A DNA stretch of 51,510 bases from Desulfobacterales bacterium (GCA_030066155.1 JASJCE010000004.1:1-51510), one strand, 5' to 3'; positions 1 to 9,528 are shown, counted from the stretch's first letter. The notes: generated by a model not told the origin, from the letters alone. A program made the numbers and translations.

Positions 1-312
1 CCGGTAATGGGTCCCGGAAACGACGACTGCATTGGCAATCCGAATGTCCTTTAAATGCTTCTTTTGAAACGCTTGGAGTTTTTGTTGAGCTTGAACCAGT
101 ATCTTATCTTCGAAATCACTGGCAATGCGCTTAAAGTCGGGTTTAGGCGAGTCCTGAACATAAGTGTCCACGAACCAATCAAAACGGCGTAAAACATGCA
201 TCAGGTGGACCTGGGCATCGAGCTGTTTGGCCAGGGATACCACGTATGGGGCCACCTTGGGTGAGATATCCGTCAGCGCAATTGGGTAGAGAATATTTTT
301 AAATTCTGCCAT
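1..312 (-). CDS. Universal stress protein (UspA family), partial
   Basis: Minus-strand reading frame that runs off the left edge, so only the first 104 residues are present. It begins MAEFKNILYPIALTD, the usual first beta strand of a UspA fold, and continues through VHLMHVL to VVVSGTHYR at the edge, just before the expected nucleotide-binding G-x2-G-x9-G loop, which is not visible. A good ribosome site (GGAGGTAAC, complement of 313-321) precedes the ATG at 312. Usp proteins are cytoplasmic and are induced in stress and growth arrest; the ligand here cannot be judged. It is divergent from the transporter genes to the right. Confidence 0.85.
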   Translation of the reverse strand, partial: MAEFKNILYPIALTDISPKVAPYVVSLAKQLDAQVHLMHVLRRFDWFVDTYVQDSPKPDFKRIASDFEDKILVQAQQKLQAFQKKHLKDIRIANAVVVSGTHYR

Positions 313-660
313 AGTTACCTCCTTTGCTTTCACTCTTAATGAACGAAAACGCTCATTAAGGCGTTATTTGTTACTTGTTAATCGTTATTAGAATTGGATG
401 AGGGCCTAATCTTATATTTCTATCATCAATGACATATAAAAAAGATATCATCCCTTTTGCAACAATAACCAATAACGAATAACATATAACTGCCAATTGG
501 TTTTTACTTAAATGGGGTTATATCTTGGATTGACGTATAGTAACAAACGAGAAATCTACCCGGCGGGTTCGGACAATTGGCTTTCGGGCCCGCCGGGTCT
601 AACCGGATTATTTATGTGCCGGGTTATTTTTGCGAAATTGATACTTAGAGAGGAAAGCCA
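313..660. other. Intergenic region with one strong inverted repeat
   Basis: 348 bases between the divergent stress protein and livH. It is A/T-rich and contains no convincing ORF. ACCCGGCGGG at 558-567 pairs perfectly with CCCGCCGGGT at 589-598 (10 bp stem, 21-base loop), about 60 bases before livH. No T-run follows, so it is not a standard terminator. It could be an operator, an mRNA 5' stem or a repeat remnant. Confidence 0.6.
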
Positions 661-1560
661 TTGACTAAGTTGCTGGCCATATTGATAGACGGGAGCATAT
701 ATGCTTCCTGGGTGTTTTTGATGGGGCTGGGCATGACGCTGATTTACGGTGTTATGAAAATTCTGAACATTGCCCACGGCAGTCTATATGCCTTGGGTGC
801 CTATATGTCGGTGTCGTTGATCGGTTTTTACTACGCAACGGGAAGCTATCCGCCCATGTTGGGGTATGCGATGTTGCCGCTGGCTGCGGTTACCGTTGGA
901 CTGATCGCAGGCCTGCTCATCGAACGGGGTGTTTTAAAATTCATGTATGGGCGCGATGAAGTCGTTATGCTGCTGGTGACCTATTCGATCTTTTTAATTC
1001 TGGAAGACGCGGCCAAGCTTATCTGGGGCGTCGACCCTTACTTTGCCTATCAGCCATACGGACTTCTGGGTACAATCGAGATTTTAGATCTGATCTATCC
1101 GGTATACGATTTTCTGCTCATTGCCATTTCCCTTTGCTGCGCGGCGTTCGTGTGGTGGGGACTCAATAAAACCCGGGTCGGCAAACTTCTGATTGCCGTC
1201 ATTCATGACCGTGAAATGAGTATGGCATTCGGTATAAACGTGAAGTTATTCTTCACGGTGACCTTCGTTATCGGCGCGGCCTTTGGTGCGTTAGGAGGTG
1301 CAGTTACGGCGCCAAAAGTGTCGGTAGTTCCCGGCCTCGGTGTAGAAGTCATTGTTCTGGCGTTTGCGGTGGTTGTGATCGGGGGGCTGGGCAGCATTGA
1401 AGGGGCAATGATCGGATCGGTCATTGTTGGCATTGTGCGGGCGGCGGCGGTGCACCTGTTACCCGAAGTTGAGCTTTTCGTGATCTACGGGGTTATGGCA
1501 CTGGTTTTGGCCTTCAAACCATTGGGGCTTTTTGCCGGGCCGGAGGTGCGTAAAATATGA
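661..1560 (+). CDS. livH: Branched-chain amino acid-type ABC permease, LivH
   Basis: 299-residue polytopic inner-membrane protein of the LivH permease family. Family landmarks are visible: GLGMTLIYGVMKILNIAHG near the N-terminus and GGLGSIEGAMIGSVIVGIV near residues 240-258. The start is TTG at 661 with a GAGAGGA ribosome site about 8 bases upstream; no ATG lies suitably placed. Its last four bases overlap the start of livM (ATGA at 1557-1560), showing translational coupling. It forms the import channel with LivM. Substrates of this family range from Leu/Ile/Val to short amides, urea and aromatic acids, so the substrate is open. Confidence 0.9.
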   Translation: MTKLLAILIDGSIYASWVFLMGLGMTLIYGVMKILNIAHGSLYALGAYMSVSLIGFYYATGSYPPMLGYAMLPLAAVTVGLIAGLLIERGVLKFMYGRDEVVMLLVTYSIFLILEDAAKLIWGVDPYFAYQPYGLLGTIEILDLIYPVYDFLLIAISLCCAAFVWWGLNKTRVGKLLIAVIHDREMSMAFGINVKLFFTVTFVIGAAFGALGGAVTAPKVSVVPGLGVEVIVLAFAVVVIGGLGSIEGAMIGSVIVGIVRAAAVHLLPEVELFVIYGVMALVLAFKPLGLFAGPEVRKI

Positions 1561-2501
1561 AAACCCCAAGAGACAGCACACTCCGCGTTTTGACGATCGG
1601 GCTGGTTCTGGTTCTGATTTTTGGATTTGTCGCCACGGACTGGTTGCGATTCCTGGTTCAAATGTCGCTGGCAACATTTCTGGTGGTGTTGGGCGTAATG
1701 CTGCAGATGCGCGCCGGCCTGGTTTCTTTCGGCCAAGGCTTGTTTTATTGTTTGGGTGCATATGTTGCCGGCATGGCCGGCTACTTCTGGAGGATAACGG
1801 ACGTTTTTGTGCTGCTCCTGGCCGGCACCGGCGCCAGCGTTTTGCTTTCGGTCATGCTCGGATTTCTGCTCGTACGGTATCGTGGAATTTTCTACGCCAA
1901 TTTCAGCCTGGCACTATCCATGATCCTTTACGGCCTTCTCGTTAAAGCTGAGGTCCTGGGCAGCACCGACGGCTTTAACGTGCCGCCATCTACTTTTTTC
2001 GGCTTTGCTCTCGAAGGCGAACCCCTGAAGATTGCCATATTTGTTTTGACCTGCTTGATTGTTTATCTGGTCGCTTTTGTGCTGCACCGCTACCTGAGTT
2101 CCACCTACGGATACATTGGTGATGCAGTCAGGCAAAACGAAATCCGGGTGGAGTACCTGGGTGCATCCGTACGCAGCCTGATCCACAAAGTTTATGTAAT
2201 TGCAGCCGCTATTTCAGGGATCGGCGGAGTTCTCACGGCCGTTGCAGTGGGCCACGTGGACCCTGATTTGGCTTACTGGACCACCTCCGGAGAGTTCGTT
2301 TTCGTGGCACTGTTGAGTGGTACGGCCAATGTGATGGCCCCCCTGGTGGGGGCCTTTTTGCTGGAGTTGTTGAGAACCTATGCGTTTGAGTATGCACCTT
2401 ACACCTGGCAGATGATACTTGGCGTGACAATGCTGATGGTCATTCTCTTTCTGCCGGGTGGCCTATGGTCGATAGGTTCCAAATACCGGACAGGGAAATA
2501 A
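1557..2501 (+). CDS. livM: Branched-chain amino acid-type ABC permease, LivM
   Basis: 314-residue integral membrane permease. The conserved LivM stretches MQMRAGLVSFGQGLFYCLGA (about 47-66) and the later GDAVRQNEIRVEYLGASV and SGTANVMAPLVGAFLLE are present. Multiple hydrophobic helices span the whole protein. It overlaps livH by 4 bp and ends one base before livG, so the four genes form one operon. It is the second channel subunit, partnered with LivH. The substrate is not predictable from sequence. Confidence 0.9.
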   Translation: MKTPRDSTLRVLTIGLVLVLIFGFVATDWLRFLVQMSLATFLVVLGVMLQMRAGLVSFGQGLFYCLGAYVAGMAGYFWRITDVFVLLLAGTGASVLLSVMLGFLLVRYRGIFYANFSLALSMILYGLLVKAEVLGSTDGFNVPPSTFFGFALEGEPLKIAIFVLTCLIVYLVAFVLHRYLSSTYGYIGDAVRQNEIRVEYLGASVRSLIHKVYVIAAAISGIGGVLTAVAVGHVDPDLAYWTTSGEFVFVALLSGTANVMAPLVGAFLLELLRTYAFEYAPYTWQMILGVTMLMVILFLPGGLWSIGSKYRTGK

Positions 2502-2502
2502 A

Positions 2503-3282
2503 ATGACTGCTATTCTGGAGACAAATAAACTGTGTATTCAGTTCGGCGGCGTTGTGGGAGCCTCGGATATTTCAGTTGCCGTCAAAAAAGGTGAGGTGAT
2601 CGGCGTGATCGGTGCCAACGGTGCCGGAAAAACGACTTTTGTCAATTTGGTCACCGGCTACCTCAAACCCTCATCAGGCTCCATTCACTACATGGGTAGC
2701 GAGGTGACCAACCTGACGCCGCGGGAGATCACCGATCTGGGCATTAGACGATCATTTCAGATCCCCCAGCTCTTTGACGAGATGACGGGGCTGGAGAACA
2801 TGTTGACAGCTCAATCGGTAGCCCCCAAAGCGCCTCGCAGTCATTGGCTGCCGTTGCAACGGTCTGATACCATGAAAAGCGCCATGGAGCGTTTGGAGAT
2901 TTTTGGCATATCCGATAGTTCCCATCGGCAGGTGAGTTTGTTGCCGCAGGGTGTAAGAAAGATCCTTGACATCTCCATGGCTACCGTCGGTGATCCCCAA
3001 CTGGTGATGTTGGACGAGCCGACCAGCGGCGTCAGTGCCGAAGAAAAATTCGAGATCATGGACATCGTCATGGATGCCTTTGCCCGCCAGGAAGTCACGG
3101 TTCTGTTCATCGAGCATGACATGGAACTGGTGGAACGGTATGCCAATCGGGTTCTGGCCTTTTACAACGGCCTGGTAATTGCCGATACCGATACCCGGCA
3201 GGCTCTGGCCGATCCAAAAGTGCGTGAATACGTTGTGGGCAAAGAAATTCATCGTACGCACGCGACTCAGGGAGATAATTGA
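2503..3282 (+). CDS. livG: ABC transporter ATP-binding protein, LivG
   Basis: 259-residue cytoplasmic ATPase. The Walker A motif GANGAGKT is at residues 37-44 and Walker B is LVMLDEPTSGV. The H-loop region reads LFIEHDMELV. The signature region reads LPQGVRKILDIS instead of the more usual LSGGQ or LPYGQQ; this variant occurs in some LivG-like subfamilies and need not mean loss of function. The gene starts one base after livM and its stop overlaps the start of livF. It should dimerise with LivF and power the LivH/LivM channel. Confidence 0.9.
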   Translation: MTAILETNKLCIQFGGVVGASDISVAVKKGEVIGVIGANGAGKTTFVNLVTGYLKPSSGSIHYMGSEVTNLTPREITDLGIRRSFQIPQLFDEMTGLENMLTAQSVAPKAPRSHWLPLQRSDTMKSAMERLEIFGISDSSHRQVSLLPQGVRKILDISMATVGDPQLVMLDEPTSGVSAEEKFEIMDIVMDAFARQEVTVLFIEHDMELVERYANRVLAFYNGLVIADTDTRQALADPKVREYVVGKEIHRTHATQGDN

Positions 3283-3926
3283 TGCTGGAGCTAAATGATG
3301 TATGCGTTTCAATAAAACGAACAAGGATACTGCAGGATGTTGCCTTGCACATTCCAAACGGCAGCATAGTCGGTCTGATCGGCAGGAATGGGGCAGGGAA
3401 AACCACATTGATGCGGACCGTGATGGGATTTCTTCCGGCCGAAAAGGGCGAGGTTCGCTTCCAGGATCGATCCCTTACCCGATTAACCGCTCATTCACGT
3501 GCTCGCCTGGGAATCGGCTACATGCCGGAGGATCGCAAACTCGTTCCCACCCTGACGGTGGAGGAGAACATCCTGTTGTCTTTCTGGGCGACGAAGAACG
3601 ATAAACTGCCCCGGCGCCTGCCTTGGGTGTACGAAATGATTCCGGAAGTAACCGAATTTTCCGGCAGAAAAGCCATGGAGTTAAGCGGCGGACAGCAAAA
3701 ACTGGTGGCCTTGGCCCGGGCCCTGTTTTGCGGCACGAAACTCCTGCTATTGGACGAACCCTTCGAGGGTGTTGCGCCTGCATTGGCCCAGCGTCTGGCC
3801 GAGGTTGTCGCGAACCTCAAAGAGCATGATCAGTCCGTGCTCCTGTCGGAGTCGGATCATGTCCATTCATCGGAGTTGCTCGACCGGCTTTACGTCATTG
3901 AGCGCGGTGAGGTAAAAGAGAAGTAG
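3282..3926 (+). CDS. livF: ABC transporter ATP-binding protein, LivF
   Basis: 214-residue ATPase of the LivF type with Walker A GRNGAGKTT, signature LSGGQQKLVALARAL and Walker B LLLDEPFEGVAP. The ATG at 3282 is preferred over the TTG three bases earlier because GGGAG at 3270-3274 lies 7 bases before it. It overlaps the livG stop codon by one base. The usual C-terminal stretch with a conserved Gln/Asn (VEQN) is replaced by LLSESDHVHS. No periplasmic binding protein gene follows, although LivJ/K-type receptors are required by this class of importer. Confidence 0.88.
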   Translation: MLELNDVCVSIKRTRILQDVALHIPNGSIVGLIGRNGAGKTTLMRTVMGFLPAEKGEVRFQDRSLTRLTAHSRARLGIGYMPEDRKLVPTLTVEENILLSFWATKNDKLPRRLPWVYEMIPEVTEFSGRKAMELSGGQQKLVALARALFCGTKLLLLDEPFEGVAPALAQRLAEVVANLKEHDQSVLLSESDHVHSSELLDRLYVIERGEVKEK

Positions 3927-3986
3927 CAAAACGCCGAATCAAAAGAATCAACTAAATCAACAATAAACCAAGTACCTGGAGAAAAC

Positions 3987-5144
3987 ATGAACCGTATAAC
4001 ATTATTCAGAACGACTCCGAGGATTGTCATGGGCCTCGGCGCATTGAAAAATTTAGCTGCCGAAGTGGGGGCACTGAAAGCCAAAAAGATATTAATCGTT
4101 ACAGATCAGGGGCTAATCGATGCCGGTTTGGTAAGCCAGATCCAGGAGGTTCTGGATAAAGCCGGAATTCAAAATGCGTTTTTCAAGGATGTTGAAACTG
4201 ATCCCCGGTATGAGATTGTGGCGGATTGTGTCGCGAAGATCCGCAGTGAAGACGCCGATCTCATCGTCGGATTTGGCGGCGGCAGCCCCATCGACATTGC
4301 CAAAGTATCAGCGGTCATGGCAACCAATGAGGGCCCGATTTCAGAATATTTCGGTATCGACCTGGTTCCACAACCCGGATTATCGACAATCATCATCCCC
4401 ACCACGGCCGGAACCGGCAGTGAAGTCACACCGATTGCGATATTGTCGGATCACACCGAAAAACTTAAAAAAGGAATCGTCAGCTCGTACTTGTTTCCTT
4501 CCGTCGCACTTCTCGATCCGGAGCTGACCCTGGGTCTGCCGCCCGATGTGACAGCAGCCACCGGAATGGATGCCCTCATCCACGCCATCGAATCATATAC
4601 ATCTAAAAATGCCTCATCCCTATCCGATCTGTTGGCATCCCAGGCAATGAATCTGATTTCCCGCAACATTCGAACGGCCTTTGCGGACGGGAGCAATCTG
4701 ACCGCACGCAGCAATATGCTCGAAGGCAGCCTGTTGGCCGGCATGGCCTTCTGTAATGCAGGTGTTACCGCCGTGCACGCATTTGCATATCCGATCGGCG
4801 CCGAGTTCCATATCCCCCATGGTGTCGCTAACAGCATTATGCTGACACCGGTTATGGAATTCAATAAGCTGGGAAACCTGGAGAAATTCGCTCGAATTGC
4901 AGATTACCTCGGTGAAAATACCGCAGGCCTTTCAACACGTGATGCAGCCAACACTGCAGTGGAAGCCATGCGAAACCTGGCCGCCGACCTCAAAATTCCG
5001 GGTCATTTGAGCGAATTCGGCATCGAGGAAAAACACATCCCCGAACTAGCTGAGGGCGTTATGAAAGTAACCAGGCTCCTGGCAAATAATCCCCGGTATT
5101 TGACCCGGCAGGACGCCGAAGATATATACCGCCGCGTATTGTAG
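3987..5144 (+). CDS. Iron-containing alcohol dehydrogenase
   Basis: 385 residues, full length for the group III metal-dependent alcohol dehydrogenases, which oxidise or reduce alcohols and aldehydes with NAD(P)H. The nucleotide-binding stretch GFGGGSPIDIAK lies near 95-106 and the family motif PTTAGTGSEVTPIAI near 138-152. Putative metal ligands are D195, H199, H264 and H278, all intact. It follows the transporter operon by 60 bases and may be co-transcribed. The family includes 4-hydroxybutyrate, lactaldehyde and 1,3-propanediol dehydrogenases. Given the nearby kinase/acyl-CoA dehydrogenase pair and 4-hydroxybutyryl-CoA dehydratase relative, a hydroxy-acid dehydrogenase role is possible but unproven. 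Confidence 0.9.
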   Translation: MNRITLFRTTPRIVMGLGALKNLAAEVGALKAKKILIVTDQGLIDAGLVSQIQEVLDKAGIQNAFFKDVETDPRYEIVADCVAKIRSEDADLIVGFGGGSPIDIAKVSAVMATNEGPISEYFGIDLVPQPGLSTIIIPTTAGTGSEVTPIAILSDHTEKLKKGIVSSYLFPSVALLDPELTLGLPPDVTAATGMDALIHAIESYTSKNASSLSDLLASQAMNLISRNIRTAFADGSNLTARSNMLEGSLLAGMAFCNAGVTAVHAFAYPIGAEFHIPHGVANSIMLTPVMEFNKLGNLEKFARIADYLGENTAGLSTRDAANTAVEAMRNLAADLKIPGHLSEFGIEEKHIPELAEGVMKVTRLLANNPRYLTRQDAEDIYRRVL

Positions 5145-5211
5145 TACCTGACTTTTATACGCAAATATTTTTTTTTGCGCCTTTTGGCGGCTATATCAAT
5201 ATTAGGGGATG
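5145..5211. other. Convergent gap with repeat A
   Basis: 67 bases between the converging alcohol dehydrogenase and kinase genes. CGCAAA (5160-5165) and TTTGCG form a short T-rich hairpin that could act as a weak bidirectional terminator; it merges with a truncated repeat A (GCGCCTTTTGGCGGCTATA). Confidence 0.5.
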
Positions 5212-6264
5212 TTAAACGTCGCCCTCGATCAAATTCCACGCAATATCAGCCATTTCCAAGGCCAGTCGTCCTTTTTCAAGGGCCTCGGTGGAACTGGCAT
5301 TGCCCATGATGCCTCTTTTATAGACACCCTGCAAAATGCTGGCAAACCGGAAAAAGGAAAATGCCAGATAAAAATTGAGACCCGGTATGCTGTCACGCTC
5401 TGTCAAGCGGCAATATTCCGCAACAAACTCTTCCTGGGTTGGAATACCGGTCTGCTGTCCGGCCAAACCTTTCAGACTTCTGGGTCCGATGATCCCCGAA
5501 TGATAGGCCATACAGCTGTATCCCAAATCGCCCAGGGGATGGCCGAGTGTCGAAAGTTCCCAGTCCAGCAGTGCCACTATCCTGGGTTCGGTGGGATGAA
5601 ACAGCATATTGCCCATGCGGAAATCGCCGTGCGCGATGCAGCTGGTGTCATCCTCGGGCACATTTTGGGGCAGATACCTCATCAGCCGTTCCATGGAAGC
5701 AATATCATCGGTTTTGGCGGCGATATATTGTTTGGACCAGCGGCTAATCTGGCGACTAAAGTAATTGCCCGGCTTACCGAAATTTCCTAGTCCGAGGTCG
5801 ATGTAGTTTACTGAATGCAGCGCCGCCAGTACACGGACCATATCCAGATAGATCGAGCGCCTTTCTTGCGGTGTCTGGTCAGGTAAGGTAAAATCTTCCA
5901 AAACGCGGCCGTGGACATACTCCATCACGAAAAACGGCGTACCGATGACCGTATCATCTTCACATAGCAGGCGCATTTTGGGGACCGGAACATCGGTAGC
6001 CGCGAGTGCGTCCATAACGCGGTATTCGCGTTCGACCTGGTGTGCGGAGGGCAGTAATTTGCCGGGAGGTTTTTTGCGCAGGACAAAATGTTTATCATCG
6101 CAGCTGATCAGAAAAGTCGGATTCGACTGTCCTCCCTCAAATTGCCGGATGCTCAATTGATCGAAATCACCGTCCAGCTTGTTTTGGAGAAACTGGTATA
6201 AAGCGGTCTCATTAAAGCGATGGGCTTCCCGCACCGGTGTCAGTTTGGCGTCTGTTTTCATCAT
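5212..6264 (-). CDS. APH-family kinase, ACAD10/11- or LvaA-like
   Basis: 350-residue cytoplasmic kinase of the aminoglycoside phosphotransferase fold. The catalytic loop HGDFRMGN is at 212-219 (D214 the likely base) and the metal-binding LDWE has D234; FEGGQSNPT (42-50) is the nucleotide loop. The ATG at 6264 overlaps the stop of the upstream acyl-CoA dehydrogenase (ATGA), so the two are translationally coupled. In animals the same two domains are fused in ACAD11. In Pseudomonas putida LvaA (kinase) and LvaC (dehydrogenase-fold) phosphorylate 4-hydroxyacyl-CoA and then eliminate phosphate. A 4-hydroxyacyl-CoA kinase is the best guess; antibiotic resistance is unlikely. Confidence 0.85.
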   Translation of the reverse strand: MMKTDAKLTPVREAHRFNETALYQFLQNKLDGDFDQLSIRQFEGGQSNPTFLISCDDKHFVLRKKPPGKLLPSAHQVEREYRVMDALAATDVPVPKMRLLCEDDTVIGTPFFVMEYVHGRVLEDFTLPDQTPQERRSIYLDMVRVLAALHSVNYIDLGLGNFGKPGNYFSRQISRWSKQYIAAKTDDIASMERLMRYLPQNVPEDDTSCIAHGDFRMGNMLFHPTEPRIVALLDWELSTLGHPLGDLGYSCMAYHSGIIGPRSLKGLAGQQTGIPTQEEFVAEYCRLTERDSIPGLNFYLAFSFFRFASILQGVYKRGIMGNASSTEALEKGRLALEMADIAWNLIEGDV

Positions 6265-7466
6265 TCTTTTTTCAATTCGAGCCGGGCGATGACTTCGCGG
6301 TGGACCTCATCCGGCCCGTCTGCCAGGCGCAGGGTTCTGATGTGGGCATAGCCCGCTGCCAGCCACGTATCGTTGCAAACCCCCATGCCGCCGTGAGCCT
6401 GAATAGCACGATCGATGACGTTCAAGGCCATTTCGGGGGCTACCACTTTTATCTCAGCGATTTCGGTTCGGGCCACTTTGTTACCGACCGTGTCCATGCG
6501 GTGGGCGGCATACAGCGTCAGCAATCGCGATTGATCGATTTCACAGCGCGATCTGGCAATGTCCTGTCGAATTTGGCCCATTTCGGCCAGGGGTCGGCCA
6601 AAAGCGACCCGGGATTTGACCCGCCGACACATCTCTTCCAGAGCCCTTTCGGCCACGCCGATTGTGCGCATGCAATGATGAATGCGACCCGGTCCTAAAC
6701 GTCCCTGAGCTATTTCAAATCCGCGGCCTTCACCCAGCAGGATATTGGATGCCGGAACCCGGACGTCCTTGAATTCGATCTCTCCGTGGCCGTGGGGCGC
6801 ACTGTCATAGCCGAAAACCGGCAGCATCCGTTTAATGGTGATGCCGGGCGTGTCACGCTCGACAAGGATCATGGACTGCTGGCGGTAGGGGTGCTCGTCG
6901 GGGTCGGTCTTGCCCATAAAAATATAAAGTTCGCAGCGCGGATCCCCGGCACCTGACGCCCACCACTTGAGTCCGTTCAAAACGTACTCGTCGCCGTCCC
7001 GGACAATGCTGGCTTCAATATTGCGGGCATCTGAAGACGCCACCCGGGGTTCGGTCATGCAAAAGGCAGATCTGATTTTGCCGTTCAATAGTGGCGGCAG
7101 CCAGCGTTCTTTTTGTTCCTCACTGCCAAATCGAACAATGGTTTCGATATTGCCGGTGTCCGGCGCCCCACAGTTAAATACTTCCGGTGCCCAGTGCACG
7201 CGCCCCATAATCTCACAAAGCGGCGCATACTCCAGATTCGTCAAACCGGCGCCATATTCGCTCTCGGGCAGGAACAGGTTCCATAGCCCTTCGGATTTGG
7301 CCTTGTCTTTGAGCTCCTCCAGCAGCGGAATGACCTGCCAGCGCTCCCCGGTGTTAAGCTGACGATGATATTCTTCTTCATTGGGATAGATATAAGTATC
7401 CATGAACGCACCCAGGCGCTCCTGTAAATCTTTGGCCCTGTCCGAGATTTCGAAAAACATACGCAA
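6261..7466 (-). CDS. Acyl-CoA dehydrogenase, ACAD11/LvaC-like
   Basis: 401-residue flavoprotein of the acyl-CoA dehydrogenase superfamily. [20 protein letters not shown] and [14 protein letters not shown] form the flavin and substrate region. The C-terminal block [14 protein letters not shown] is followed by [19 protein letters not shown]. In classical members the catalytic base is the Glu of YEGT; here the aligned residue is D383 of DGPDEVH, as in ACAD10/11-like proteins. That suggests an elimination or non-standard reaction instead of simple alpha,beta-oxidation. It is the first gene of a two-gene operon and overlaps the APH-family kinase by 4 bp. Confidence 0.88.
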   Translation of the reverse strand: MRMFFEISDRAKDLQERLGAFMDTYIYPNEEEYHRQLNTGERWQVIPLLEELKDKAKSEGLWNLFLPESEYGAGLTNLEYAPLCEIMGRVHWAPEVFNCGAPDTGNIETIVRFGSEEQKERWLPPLLNGKIRSAFCMTEPRVASSDARNIEASIVRDGDEYVLNGLKWWASGAGDPRCELYIFMGKTDPDEHPYRQQSMILVERDTPGITIKRMLPVFGYDSAPHGHGEIEFKDVRVPASNILLGEGRGFEIAQGRLGPGRIHHCMRTIGVAERALEEMCRRVKSRVAFGRPLAEMGQIRQDIARSRCEIDQSRLLTLYAAHRMDTVGNKVARTEIAEIKVVAPEMALNVIDRAIQAHGGMGVCNDTWLAAGYAHIRTLRLADGPDEVHREVIARLELKKE

Positions 7467-7771
7467 TACCCCCTGTTAATCAACTGTAGATCATGGAAAA
7501 ACGATATAGGCAAAAGCAAACAGTTCCTGTTTAGAGCATTGCAAAGAAACCTTCAAGTCTTTTCGTAACATGGACTTTGGTGGTTTATTCCGTTGGCGAC
7601 CGATTTGTAGACATCACCTGTAGGGGGTTAAGTCAAAGTCTGGCCCTCCGGACTTGGATTCTTTACTAATTTCTTTTCCGTTTCGCCGCTATTGATCTAT
7701 TCCCGCTTTTTGCAAGGCCGGGGTTGCGGCCAGGTTGTTTTCGAATTATCGTAGGTTGAAAGGAAAATGCC
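7467..7771. other. Divergent intergenic region
   Basis: 305 bases between the minus-strand acyl-CoA dehydrogenase and the plus-strand lyase. It should contain promoters for both, but none is clear enough to place. No ORF, tRNA-like or strong hairpin structure was recognised. Confidence 0.5.
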
Positions 7772-8656
7772 TTGACGAGTCAAAAAGAAAATCCTTCATC
7801 TGCTGCCGATAAACTGAGGCGGCTACTAAGAAATTCCGACATCATTTCGATGGCTGCCTGCTATGACGCGCTGTCGGCAAAGCTTGTCGAATCGGCCGGG
7901 TTTGCAGCCACCTTCATGAGCGGTTTCGGCGTGGCCGCCACCCGCCTGGGTCTGCCGGACACGGGGCTGATCTCATATGGGGAAATGCTGGACCAGGGGC
8001 GTAATATTTGCCAGGCTGTATCCATGCCCGTTATAGGGGACGGGGATACCGGCTTCGGCAATGAGATGAATGTAAGGCGAACTGTGGAAGGTTACCATCA
8101 AGCCGGATTCGCATGCGTCATGATCGAGGATCAGGTGATGCCCAAACGCTGTGGTCACACCGAGGGCAAAGCGGTGGTGGACCGAAATGAAGCGCTGCAA
8201 CGCATCAAAGCGGCAGTGGATGCCCGTGAGGCTGGTGCCGATATCCTGATCATGGCCAGAACCGATGCCCGGGCAACCCTGGGACTTGAAGAAGCAATTG
8301 AACGCTGTAAGGCGTTTGTCGATGCGGGATCCGATATCACGTTTTTAGAGGCGCCCCGGACCGAGGCCGAAATGCGCGCCTATTGTGAAAATGTTCCCGG
8401 CGACAAGATGGCCAACCTGATTGAAGACGGTAAAACCCCGCTCTTACCGATCCGCGACCTGGAAGAGATGGGTTATACGATTGCGGTTTACGCCCTGACC
8501 CTGCTCAATGCCTGCATCAGCGGCATGCAGAAGGCGCTGGACTGTCTAAAGCGCGGAGAGAAAGTTGCGGGTCTAATGGATTTCAAGTCTCTGCGGCAAA
8601 TTGTCGATTTTGATGCCTACACCGCGGAGCTCGAGCGGTATCGTGCCGACAAATAG
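7772..8656 (+). CDS. Isocitrate lyase/PEP mutase superfamily C-C lyase (PrpB-like)
   Basis: 294-residue TIM-barrel enzyme. DGDTGFG at 90-96 supplies acidic metal ligands. KRCGH at 125-129 is the lyase hallmark, with C127 as the general acid/base as in isocitrate and 2-methylisocitrate lyases; phosphonate mutases lack this Cys. LIMARTDARA is also conserved. The start is TTG at 7772, with AAAGGA at 7759-7764; the ATG at 7767 is out of frame and stops at once. Candidate reactions are 2-methylisocitrate cleavage, 2,3-dimethylmalate cleavage or oxaloacetate decarboxylation. No methylcitrate genes are adjacent. Confidence 0.85.
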   Translation: MTSQKENPSSAADKLRRLLRNSDIISMAACYDALSAKLVESAGFAATFMSGFGVAATRLGLPDTGLISYGEMLDQGRNICQAVSMPVIGDGDTGFGNEMNVRRTVEGYHQAGFACVMIEDQVMPKRCGHTEGKAVVDRNEALQRIKAAVDAREAGADILIMARTDARATLGLEEAIERCKAFVDAGSDITFLEAPRTEAEMRAYCENVPGDKMANLIEDGKTPLLPIRDLEEMGYTIAVYALTLLNACISGMQKALDCLKRGEKVAGLMDFKSLRQIVDFDAYTAELERYRADK

Positions 8657-8744
8657 AGTAAACCATGAATTGATCGTTCCGGTCCGGCGCCAACCTGTCG
8701 CCTATCCCAAGATTTTAAGTTGAATTCTCCAAAGGAGCAACAGT

Positions 8745-8912
8745 TCAATCACCAAATCGACGCTGCATATTATCTTCTGATTTCTCTTTGATTTGCTCTC
8801 CTTTGGTCTGAAGATCAGGAAGATCCAAATAAGGTACATCTACAATTTTAAAATATTCCAGCGCAAGTAAAATGCCAATGACACATATAATATAAGCAAT
8901 ATATTTGCCCAT
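8745..8912 (-). CDS. Small single-span membrane protein
   Basis: 55 residues. The ATG at 8912 is chosen over an upstream start because a strong GGAGGTTA ribosome site sits just before it (complement of 8913-8920). Residues 4-20 (YIAYIICVIGILLALEY) form one hydrophobic segment, followed by an acidic and charged tail ending RRFGD. I do not recognise the family. It lies alone between two plus-strand genes, so the context gives no clue. Confidence 0.6.
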   Translation of the reverse strand: MGKYIAYIICVIGILLALEYFKIVDVPYLDLPDLQTKGEQIKEKSEDNMQRRFGD

Positions 8913-9528
8913 GTTAACCTCCCCGAAAAATAGGCCGACTGCGGTTCGTGCGATTGAAGTGTACAAATTAAAGGTGAAACACCTTAAATTTACATTTAGA
9001 ATGCTTTGCTATCACAACTATATAGAATTATAGCAAAATTTGATCAAATGGGCAAGACTTCGTTCATACCCGGAATTGTACAGACGTCCGGACAGGTTGC
9101 AGACGATTACCTTATAGCCTCTGACTTGCTTATGTAACCGATACCTGCCCCACGGTTAAAAGCGAGCCGCAGGCAGCATTCATGTATCATTCAGGTACCG
9201 GAATAGAGAGGGAATAGAGTCATAAAATGCCTATCGGGAAAAAGTTCAAGTTTAACAGCCATGCGGGATGCAATCCATGCCCAAGCGACACACCCCTTGT
9301 AGGAGAATTTAATATCCTGAATGCCGTTTCGCCCCCCGGCACTTTCTTCAACGACGTTATCCGTTTCATGAAGCTTCACGGGGTTAACCGGAAACCAGAG
9401 CTCACGCACTACATGGGTCGTCAACCCGCAATTTTTGCACTCAAAGATCCCCTTTGCTACACGCGCCGCGGGCAGCGCATCGTTGTTTCCAAGGTTTGGA
9501 ACAGTAAAATATATAGATTTACCAGCTG
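8913..9528. other. Non-coding or decayed region before the rhomboid gene
   Basis: About 616 bases. Two overlapping opposite-strand ORFs (9191-9424 minus and 9227-9529 plus) are the longest frames; neither has a recognisable motif or a good start site. The region might be a decayed gene. Nothing else was identified. Confidence 0.4.
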
